From positions 32,657-96,656 of the IMG/VR virus record IMGVR_UViG_3300028746_000014: a DNA stretch of 64,000 nt; one strand, given 5' to 3'. Made by a program: the position numbers and the translations under genes. This document shows positions 50,957 through 56,182 of the stretch, in pieces; position 1 is the first letter of the stretch; each line of letters opens with the position of its first letter. Under the pieces are notes generated by a model. It ran no database searches and was not told where the DNA came from. It saw only the letters and a program-made list of their open reading frames with translations. The DNA is from a virus.

Positions 50957-51457
50957 TTATGCCTTTCGTAATTTCTCAGCGAAGTAGTCCCAATGGGTCT
51001 TCGCAAACTGCCGCATACCGATGCCGGGGTCATACTTGGCGTACAGTGTACGGTATATTTTCTCGGAGTGAATGAAATTACCTGCTAGTTCACCTATTGC
51101 TCGTAGGTAGAGCATTGCCGTTGTTGGGCCACGGGAGTGACCCGCGTTACACGCGACCAGAACTTTGTCGCCTGCCGCCAATCGTTTATCGATGAACTCA
51201 AGACCGCGCTCCACCATTTCTTTGGGAATGAAGTGGGGGTCTTGGGGGTCAATGAAGTTCAGTGCCCGTCTGCCGGGTTGATCCACTGACAGGTAATGCG
51301 CCCCTTTGGGTGCTCCGAGAGATTCATAGCCAAGCGTGTCTCTATGACCGCCCGGACCTTCCTTGCAGCAACGAAGGACAGACCAGCCGTCCTTGCCTTT
51401 GATCTTGAGGTAGTCGGAATCGTCACCGACGTACAAGCTGCCGATGACGTTTTCCAT
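50957..51457 (-). CDS. Dual-specificity/tyrosine-type protein phosphatase
   Basis: 166 residues from ATG 51457 (GGAGG upstream). Cys-based phosphatase: P-loop CNAGHSR at 103-109 fits C-x5-R followed by G (VLVACNAGHSRGPTTAM), with ENVIGSLYVGD at the start as in dual-specificity enzymes and D59 as possible general acid. The open frame continues to 51592, but that ATG lies in the tRNA-Leu 3' end, so the long version is rejected. Substrate may be protein or RNA 5' phosphate. Confidence 0.85.
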   Translation of the reverse strand: MENVIGSLYVGDDSDYLKIKGKDGWSVLRCCKEGPGGHRDTLGYESLGAPKGAHYLSVDQPGRRALNFIDPQDPHFIPKEMVERGLEFIDKRLAAGDKVLVACNAGHSRGPTTAMLYLRAIGELAGNFIHSEKIYRTLYAKYDPGIGMRQFAKTHWDYFAEKLRKA

Positions 51458-51581
51458 GCAGCCTCCGAATGGGGTGTACGGTGGAAGTCGAATCCACCAG
51501 AAGACAGCTTCACAGGCTGCTGCTACGGTTCCCAGAGTAGCCACGTACACAGTGTTGCGCCGGAAGTATTCACGGCTGATA

Positions 51582-51666
51582 TGGTACTCCATGAGGGCGT
51601 ATAACCCACACGCCCGAAGGCACCGGCTTCTTAGACCGGCGCGTCTGCCAATTCCGCCAACGGAGC
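51582..51666 (-). tRNA. tRNA-Leu (AAG), atypical T-arm
   Basis: 85 nt with CCA. Acceptor GCTCCGT/ATGGAGT (two G-T pairs), A73, D-stem GCG/CGC with GGCAGA loop, anticodon stem CCGGT/GCCGG, loop CTAAGAA giving anticodon AAG, and a class II variable arm GCC-TTCG-GGC. T-stem GTGGG/CCCTC has a T-T mismatch and loop TTATACG lacks C56, so it may be poorly functional or specialised. Confidence 0.75.
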
Positions 51667-51719
51667 ACTTGAATCTAATGTGTGCCGAGATTCTATGGCT
51701 CTCGGCTGGCCTATCAGTT

Positions 51720-51796
51720 TGGTCTGGGTGGTTCGATTCGAACGAACGGCCTTCCGATTCCAGATCGGAAGCTCTACCAGACTGAGCTACACCCAG
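51720..51796 (-). tRNA. tRNA-Pro (TGG) with C33
   Basis: 77 nt with CCA. Acceptor CTGGGTG/CACCCAG perfect with C1-G72 and A73 (Pro identity), D-stem GCTC/GAGC, anticodon stem TCCGA/TCGGA, T-arm GTTCG-TTCGAAT-CGAAC. Anticodon loop TCTGGAA puts TGG at 34-36 and C at position 33. The stem can extend to eight pairs, shrinking the loop to five. A GCCGAGA/TCTCGGC hairpin lies between this gene and tRNA-Leu. Confidence 0.9.
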
Positions 51797-51801
51797 TTGA
51801 A

Positions 51802-52158
51802 TTAGGCTGGGATGCTCGGGGCGCTCGTAAACAGAATCTCAACGGAGGCGGTGCGTACACCCTTCGCGTTGATGGTCACGGTGATGACGCCAGTGCCAAC
51901 GAGGTTGAGCACGGTGCCATCTGGATCGGTGATCGTGGCTGTTGCGGTGATGTTGGCGGTACCAACGGCTACGGCGGTGACGGTAGCACTGAAGTCAGTG
52001 TTCTCTACCAGCGTTGCGACCGCAGCGTCGTCGATGCTCCAAGAGGCAGCAGTTACGACTCCGAGGGAAGTCTCACCATTTGCCTGAACTCCCTGCACGA
52101 TGGCAAGGACATCATTTGTAGCAACAATGGTTACAGTATTCACAATAGGTGCTGACAT
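51802..52158 (-). CDS. Ig-like domain protein
   Basis: 118 residues from ATG 52158 (GGAG 7 nt upstream). Big_2-like fold: LAIVQGVQANGET, ASWSIDDAAVATLVENTDFSATVTAVAVGTANITATAT. Probably decorates the virion or binds cell surfaces. The frame is open upstream to ATG 52278, adding a transmembrane helix and a basic stretch; whether that form is made is unclear. Confidence 0.72.
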   Translation of the reverse strand: MSAPIVNTVTIVATNDVLAIVQGVQANGETSLGVVTAASWSIDDAAVATLVENTDFSATVTAVAVGTANITATATITDPDGTVLNLVGTGVITVTINAKGVRTASVEILFTSAPSIPA

Positions 52159-52274
52159 GGTTGTTCTCCAAAGTATTTCAATTGCGACGGTTCGTTCTCT
52201 GTCGCGGTGGTGCCTGTTGCGTTTGTGAGTCCTGATGACAAGGCCCACAATGAGCACGAGTATCAGGAGCGCGA

Positions 52275-52379
52275 TCATGCTGTAGTAACCTTCTGGCCGT
52301 CCGGGGTCTCGCCGTACTTCTGGCGGAACTCATCCGCGCTCAAGAAAGCACGATCCCAATTCTTATCAGTCGTTTTCAA
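52275..52379 (-). CDS. 34-aa possible small protein
   Basis: TTG start, sequence KTTDKNWDRAFLSADEFRQKY then a short tail; the TGA overlaps ATG 52278 of the extended Ig-like frame. Only a weak ribosome site, so tentative. Confidence 0.35.
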   Translation of the reverse strand: MKTTDKNWDRAFLSADEFRQKYGETPDGQKVTTA

Positions 52380-52395
52380 CCCTGCTGCTGGGCAG

Positions 52396-52586
52396 CTAAA
52401 TGTTGGCCTTTGATATAGCATATCTCTCCAAATACTCTACACCACTTTTCAATCTTGACAGTTCGTCCTTAGCCATTCCCAGCATTGCGTTGCAGTTGTG
52501 GCAAAGCAGACCTCGCACACACTTGCCACATGAAAATTTACCGGGACAGCACGAATGATCGTGGTCTACTCCAAGCTTCTTACCTT
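52396..52586 (-). pseudogene. Endonuclease VII C-terminal fragment
   Basis: The frame encodes KKLGVDHDHSCCPG...CGKCVRGLLCHNCNAMLG, the catalytic and second zinc half of endonuclease VII. The N-terminal CxxC half expected about 20 residues earlier is absent; upstream, the frame runs backwards through the repeat region of another gene and has no start with a ribosome site. Best read as a decayed second copy (intact copy at 6944-7381). Confidence 0.6.
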
Positions 52587-52904
52587 CTACTGACTCTTTA
52601 CATCTCCTTGTAAAAGTTGCTGACTGCTTCGATAAAACACTTCGCCAGTCGCTTGCGTGTTTGCGAGGGTGGACTGACCGCCTTGGGCGAGGGTGGACTG
52701 ACCGCCTTGGGCGAGGGTGGACTGACCGCCTTGGGCCGACCACGTGATTTGAGGTTGCGGATAGTACGGATACGCTGGCGCAACTTCTGGATACGCTCGT
52801 CCGCAGTGATTACATCGTCCGCATCCGGGGCAGACGGTTGGCTGTTGGTACGGCACATAAGTCACCCCGTTCAAACCCGGTACTTGCGTTACGTCGATGT
52901 TCAT
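52587..52904 (-). CDS. Small repeat protein with CxxC motifs
   Basis: 105 residues, ATG overlapping the preceding stop (TAATG). CPGCGRCNHCG near 25-35 is a compact zinc-type site, followed by a Pro/Tyr-rich stretch and three exact copies of an 8-residue unit GGQSTLAQ. Function unknown; C-terminus ends at the remnant of endonuclease VII. Confidence 0.6.
   Translation of the reverse strand: MNIDVTQVPGLNGVTYVPYQQPTVCPGCGRCNHCGRAYPEVAPAYPYYPQPQITWSAQGGQSTLAQGGQSTLAQGGQSTLANTQATGEVFYRSSQQLLQGDVKSQ
52663..52734. repeat. 3 x 24-bp perfect tandem repeat
   Basis: Three identical 24-bp units (52663-52686, 52687-52710, 52711-52734) inside the 105-aa gene. Being a multiple of three it keeps the frame; copy number probably varies by slippage. 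Confidence 0.95.
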
Positions 52905-53128
52905 TAGTCGGTCAGTGCTACCAGTGGTTTGGCCTTAGCCTCTTCCGCTGCTTTCTGCTTGGCTGCTGACGCCTGTAGCGTCTGCTGCACAAAACTGTTC
53001 AGGACTACGTTGGCGTAGTCGGTGGCGAACTGCATGTGAATATCGTCCATAGGGATTTGAAGTCCCTTGTACGTCCACACCTTTGCGAAGTTCTTCGCGT
53101 CCTCGGGTAGCACCTTGAATGGCTGCAT
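52904..53128 (-). CDS. Hypothetical protein
   Basis: 74 residues, helical, with Ala/Lys-rich C-terminus. Start overlaps the stop of the previous gene. No family. Confidence 0.65.
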   Translation of the reverse strand: MQPFKVLPEDAKNFAKVWTYKGLQIPMDDIHMQFATDYANVVLNSFVQQTLQASAAKQKAAEEAKAKPLVALTD

Positions 53129-53526
53129 TATTCACCGGCCTTTTTAGAAGGGGCAAGCAGTGCTTCGAAGACGGTTCGGATATTCTCCGAAGCCTCAGCC
53201 TCGATCTTGGTAGGTGGCGGAAGTGTCTCTGTGTCTTCGGCGTCTAACCATTGAATGACTTTAGGGTTGCCGAACTGGGTCAACAGGATGCTGTAGAGCA
53301 ATTCCTTGTCCTTGGCCTCTTGTTCGGTCATCGGCACTGCTTTGCCGTTCTTGTTTCCAATTGAGAAGTGCTTGCCCAGCAATGCGGCCAGCAGGCGGCG
53401 GTTACCGCTCAGGCGCTCATCCTTGATGATCGTCGCCAGAACAGTGTTATAGTCCCTGATCCTGACCAGCTTCGGCTGCTTCAGGGCCACTTCGTTTCGT
53501 TTTAGAACTTCGTTTTTCTTCGACAT
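53128..53526 (-). CDS. Hypothetical protein
   Basis: 132 residues. Basic N-terminus (MSKKNEVLKRNEVALKQPKLVRIRDY), helical body, acidic linker and Lys-rich end. Overlaps the JAMM gene by 80 nt in another frame. Confidence 0.65.
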   Translation of the reverse strand: MSKKNEVLKRNEVALKQPKLVRIRDYNTVLATIIKDERLSGNRRLLAALLGKHFSIGNKNGKAVPMTEQEAKDKELLYSILLTQFGNPKVIQWLDAEDTETLPPPTKIEAEASENIRTVFEALLAPSKKAGE

Positions 53527-53935
53527 AGATCACATCACAGGGAAGTGAGCTGTCCATGACCCAGAAGCGTGTCCGCGTCTTGCCCTTGTTGACGGAAGTG
53601 ATCCCGCACAACGGGTGCATATCGCGCACACATCCTTCATAGTCAACCGGAGACATCACCGCGTCCCATTGTGGGTGCGTGTGTATGTAACCAATGACGC
53701 TCTTCCCGCGCTCCTCAGCACGTTCTCTAACTTTGTTATACTCCGTGACGTACCACGAGACCTGCTGCTCTGTCTGCGTGTGGTAATCCTTGGTGTACTC
53801 GAAGCTATCAATGACAATCAAGTCTTTGGCTTTCACCTCACCAACGAGGTAGGCCATGATCTCTTTGTCGGACTTACGAGCCAGCTTGCGGAAATAATCG
53901 AGCTGGCTCTTTTTGAGTTTTACTCGATTCGACAT
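53447..53935 (-). CDS. JAMM/MPN-domain metalloprotease
   Basis: 162 residues from ATG 53935 (GTG 53971 possible; neither has a strong ribosome site). Exact JAMM motif H-x-H-x7-S-x2-D: H85, H87, S95, D98 in GYIHTHPQWDAVMSPVD, with E33 (LVGEVKAK) as candidate catalytic acid. Zinc isopeptidase/protease fold. In phages such domains occur in tail assembly (lambda gpK) and could also remove ubiquitin-like modifiers used by bacterial defences; context does not decide. Confidence 0.87.
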   Translation of the reverse strand: MSNRVKLKKSQLDYFRKLARKSDKEIMAYLVGEVKAKDLIVIDSFEYTKDYHTQTEQQVSWYVTEYNKVRERAEERGKSVIGYIHTHPQWDAVMSPVDYEGCVRDMHPLCGITSVNKGKTRTRFWVMDSSLPCDVIYVEEKRSSKTKRSGPEAAEAGQDQGL

Positions 53936-54021
53936 CGCGTTGTTGGCCCCTAGAAAGGTACCGGCATTCACCGGTATGGTAGCTCTATTAGGCGTCCCGT
54001 AGGACGACGGCTACGCTAATA

Positions 54022-54096
54022 TGGTGGACAAGAAGGGGATTGAACCCTTGACCTTCTGCTTGCAAAGCAGTTGCTCTCCCGCTGAGCTACACGCCC
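54022..54096 (-). tRNA. tRNA-Ala (TGC)
   Basis: 75 nt with CCA. Acceptor GGGCGTG/CTTGTCC retains the G3-U70 alanine identity pair but has a T6-T67 mismatch. D-stem GCTC/GAGC, anticodon loop TTTGCAA (TGC), T-arm AAGGG-TTCAATC-CCCTT. Stem position 27-43 is A-A. Confidence 0.92.
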
Positions 54097-54240
54097 ACTT
54101 GAATCTAATGTCTCCCCGGAGGAGTCTTGCGACCGCGAAGCCGGGGGTTAGCGCCGTAGCGCGAATGTGTGCCCGATTTTTACATCGCAGGCGGGGATGG
54201 ACGGTTGCGCGGAGCGCGTACCGACAGACGTGTTAGAAAA

Positions 54241-54364
54241 TGGCTCACGGGGCTGGGATCGAACCAGCGACCGTTCGGTTACTTTTCGAGATTCCAGAGT
54301 TGCACTGGAGCGTGGCGTTCCACATCTCGCACAGCCGAATGCTCTACCGCTGAGCTACCCGCAA
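54241..54364 (-). tRNA. tRNA-Asn (GTT) interrupted by 49-nt insertion
   Basis: 124 nt with CCA. All other arms are canonical: acceptor TTGCGGG/CCCGTGA with T1-A72, G73; D-stem GCTC/GAGC; anticodon stem TTCGG/CCGAA; T-arm GCTGG-TTCGATC-CCAGC. The anticodon loop reads CTGT, 49 extra nt, TAA. Removing them gives CTGTTAA, exactly the loop of E. coli tRNA-Asn, with anticodon GTT. The 3' TAA and 5' CTGT leave no other sensible junction for G73/T1-A72 identity (Thr GGT is the next option). Confidence 0.88.
54282..54330 (-). other. 49-nt three-way-junction insertion in tRNA-Asn anticodon
   Basis: Between tRNA positions 35 and 36. Minus strand order: G, CGAGAT, hairpin GTGG-AACG-CCAC, GC, hairpin TCCAG-TGCAACT-CTGGA, ATCTCG, AAAAG. 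CGAGAT/ATCTCG closes the element (6 bp), so all 15 pairs are Watson-Crick. With the tRNA anticodon stem it leaves a 5 x 8 internal loop at the two junctions. No group I or hammerhead core is present. Confidence 0.85.
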
Positions 54365-54370
54365 ATGAGC

Positions 54371-54871
54371 TTAGATTTTCTGCCCAGAACGAGTATTGTA
54401 ATTAGCGATCTTCGCTTCGATGTCAGCAACACGAGCTTCAACGTCAGCAGACACGCTAGATACTGCGGTCTTGACGGCTGCAACCGGCTTTGCTGCGGCG
54501 GTCTCAAGAGCCTTGACGCGGGCAATGAGTGCCTCTAGGTCAGTCTTGGATGCGGCCTCAACATGCTGGACAACAGTCTTCACTGCGGTGACCGGCGCTG
54601 CTACTGCGGCTTCAACCTTCACGGCCTCAGTCTTCACATCAGCTTCGACCTTGGCTGCATCAGCCTTGGCTTCAGTCTCAACCTTTGCCACTTCTGCGGT
54701 AGGGTGGATGACGTGCTGTACTGCGGTCTCGACTACCTGACCGACGTGCTTGACTTCTGCTTCGACCTTCTGCGCTACGGTCTGTTGAGCAACGGGAAGT
54801 TTGATCGCGTGCTGGACGGGTACTGGTCTTAGACTTGCGACGGTGTTTCCTGCTGCGGGTGCCTGTGGCAT
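54371..54871 (-). CDS. Ala/Val/Lys-rich coiled-coil protein
   Basis: 166 residues from ATG 54871 (AAGGAG 6 nt upstream). Long heptad-like repeats of VEAEVK/AKVEADVK type, probably an extended trimeric or dimeric coiled coil, with a Pro-rich N-terminus. Could be an abundant scaffold-like or head-associated protein. First gene of the late leftward transcript from the promoter at 55009-55036. Confidence 0.75.
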   Translation of the reverse strand: MPQAPAAGNTVASLRPVPVQHAIKLPVAQQTVAQKVEAEVKHVGQVVETAVQHVIHPTAEVAKVETEAKADAAKVEADVKTEAVKVEAAVAAPVTAVKTVVQHVEAASKTDLEALIARVKALETAAAKPVAAVKTAVSSVSADVEARVADIEAKIANYNTRSGQKI

Positions 54872-55008
54872 TGTATCTCCTTGCTCCTCACGTACTTGAT
54901 ACGCTTTCAAATAACGGCGGTGGGTAGGGCTTTACAGCTCCTAGGAGGAGGCCCACTCGCCTATCTCGTGACTCTTGGAGGGCTTCTTTCCCTCAACTGT
55001 CTAATACC

Positions 55009-55036
55009 AGTGTAGCACCCTTTTTTCGAAAGTCAA
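55009..55036 (-). promoter_or_regulatory. Late-operon promoter
   Basis: Minus strand TTGACT (55036-55031), 16-nt spacer ending TGC, TACACT (55014-55009). Predicted start near 55002; about 130 nt leader to the ATG at 54871. Probably feeds tRNA-Asn, tRNA-Ala and the packaging/structural genes. Confidence 0.7.
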
Positions 55037-55416
55037 TACGTGGGTGTCTCAAGTCATTGATTCTACAGGTGAATAAATCTTCTGTGTTGTAATGCTTGAC
55101 TTTAGTGGGTACACCTCCGGCATATCCCCTGTCCTTACTCCATCTATCACCATCTGGTCTGTGCTATTGCACCTCTACTAGACACTGTGGCGATTTCCAA
55201 TGAAGCTTTGTGGACAATCAGTTGGTATTCCATGCCTAAAACCACACCCAGTCCCCTGCTTGACCCCCTCAAACTTCGAATTGAGTCATTAGTACGCTGT
55301 CTGGATGTGCGCTGTGCTAAGGTTTTTGTTTGTAAGGACTTGTGAAGACTAGGACGTTATGCCGGTAAGATCATGCGAATCATCATGAAATGTGGGATAC
55401 TACCCACCCGTTCCCT

Positions 55417-55498
55417 AGAAAACTGCTTGTTAGCAGAACCCTGTTGCGTTGTTCGTACGTGATGCTGTCTTGACGGTTGTCTCCCGTCGATTGAAACA
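55417..55498 (-). ncRNA. Candidate small RNA
   Basis: About 82 nt from the start predicted by the 55505-55533 promoter to a weak terminator CTGCT-aaca-AGCAG followed by TTTTCT (55417-55436). Contains a GACGG/CCGTC hairpin with 7-nt loop. No ORF with a ribosome site inside. Could instead be just an untranslated leader. Confidence 0.4.
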
Positions 55499-55504
55499 AA
55501 TACT

Positions 55505-55533
55505 AGTGTAGCATGTGGATGACTATCTGTCAA
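55505..55533 (-). promoter_or_regulatory. Sigma-70-type promoter into non-coding region
   Basis: Minus strand TTGACA (55533-55528), 17-nt spacer ending TGC, TACACT (55510-55505): consensus -35, extended -10. It points away from RNase HI into the 54872-55500 gap. Confidence 0.75.
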
Positions 55534-55554
55534 CCCCTTTTATTCCCTTTAGAA

Positions 55555-56034
55555 TCAAAGAGGTGCGTGATTGTGTTCTTTGGACAGATCGTCGCACTCG
55601 GTATTCTGCTCTCGCGGAATCCACGTGTAGTCGATGGAGAGACCCTTCAGGACTTCCAGATCGGCGTGCGCGTTGAACGCCTTACGCCAGAATGGGTAGT
55701 AGAGCTTGTCCTTCTTCGGACTCCAGATGCCGCTCATCATGTTGACAACGAGCTGTGAGTCGCCGTACACTGTCAACGTATCTGGTTCCACACTGCCGGA
55801 CTTGACACGCTGCTCAAGATGCGCTGACAGGTATTCGAGGCCGTAATAGAGCGCGTCGAACTCAGCGACGTTGTTGCTCATCACTGGATTCGTACCAGTT
55901 ACGCCTGAGTTCTTGAAGATCAGGCGAGGGAGCGCGTCGGCGCGGTTGAACTCTTTGAGTACGAAGCCCCACGCGGCGGTGCCACCGGGGTTGGGCCAGC
56001 AAGACCCATCGAAGTGTAAGACGAAATGTGCCAT
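55555..56034 (-). CDS. rnhA: Ribonuclease HI
   Basis: 159 residues. Cleaves RNA in RNA-DNA hybrids, e.g. primers. Catalytic carboxylates in FDGSCWPNPGG (D9), SNNVAEFDAL (E), GDSQLVVN (D) and ECDDLS (D), with the His-free short C-terminus of phage enzymes. ATG lies only about 6 nt from the -10 of its promoter, so the mRNA is nearly leaderless. Confidence 0.93.
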   Translation of the reverse strand: MAHFVLHFDGSCWPNPGGTAAWGFVLKEFNRADALPRLIFKNSGVTGTNPVMSNNVAEFDALYYGLEYLSAHLEQRVKSGSVEPDTLTVYGDSQLVVNMMSGIWSPKKDKLYYPFWRKAFNAHADLEVLKGLSIDYTWIPREQNTECDDLSKEHNHAPL

Positions 56035-56040
56035 GAGTCT

Positions 56041-56069
56041 AATGTATCACAGACCGCTTGACAAGTCAA
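56041..56069 (-). promoter_or_regulatory. Leftward promoter of RNase HI
   Basis: Minus strand TTGACT (56069-56064), 17-nt spacer ending TGA, TACATT (56046-56041). Its -35 abuts the -35 of the rightward promoter. Confidence 0.72.
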
Positions 56070-56086
56070 TGGTTGTTTGCTACACT
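56058..56086 (+). promoter_or_regulatory. Rightward promoter of DNA polymerase
   Basis: TTGACA (56058-56063), 17-nt spacer ending TGC, TACACT (56081-56086). The two divergent -35 boxes join as TTGAC-AA-GTCAA, so RNA polymerase cannot occupy both at once. Confidence 0.78.
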
Positions 56087-56105
56087 ATGAACAGTCGCAA
56101 AGATC

Positions 56106-56155
56106 ACCGGCAGGGATTTAGAAAAACTATACCACTTTTTCTGAACGGGACCGGT
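56106..56155 (+). promoter_or_regulatory. Leader hairpin of DNA polymerase mRNA
   Basis: TTTAGAAAAA (56117-56126) pairs with TTTTTCTGAA (56136-56145), ten pairs including one G-T; outer ACCGG (56106-56110) pairs with CCGGT (56151-56155). No T-tract after it. May affect stability or translation of the polymerase mRNA, whose start is a TTG. Confidence 0.55.
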
Positions 56156-56182
56156 AGGAGCGATGTGAACTGAATTGAAGAA

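Larger units (their letters stand above)
54872..55554. other. Non-coding regulatory region
   Basis: 683 nt, noticeably A/T-richer than the genes. Holds two leftward promoters (55009-55036 and 55505-55533), a candidate small RNA, and a structured leader before 54871 (GAGGG/CCCTC hairpin at about 54978-54994 and a CTCCTAGGAG palindrome). Two ORFs of about 30 codons lack ribosome sites. No rightward promoter, origin iterons or tRNA seen. Confidence 0.6.

Noticed and set aside
51458-51592. N-terminal extension of the phosphatase to ATG 51592
   Set aside because: That ATG is part of the tRNA-Leu acceptor end; ATG 51457 has a GGAGG site and starts at the domain boundary.
52663-52734. CRISPR-like array
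   Set aside because: Three 24-bp units are directly adjacent with no spacers and lie in frame within a gene: a tandem coding repeat.
52598-52858. 86-residue minus-strand frame with KAVSPPSP repeats
   Set aside because: Alternative reading of the 24-bp repeat; the 105-aa frame has the coupled ATG and zinc motif. A real product cannot be excluded but lacks support.
54282-54330. Group I intron or hammerhead ribozyme in tRNA-Asn
   Set aside because: 49 nt is too short for a group I core (no P3-P8 or G-binding site) and CUGAUGA/GAAA hammerhead elements are absent.
55141-55260. 28- and 34-codon minus-strand ORFs in the non-coding region
   Set aside because: No ribosome sites and no coding signature.
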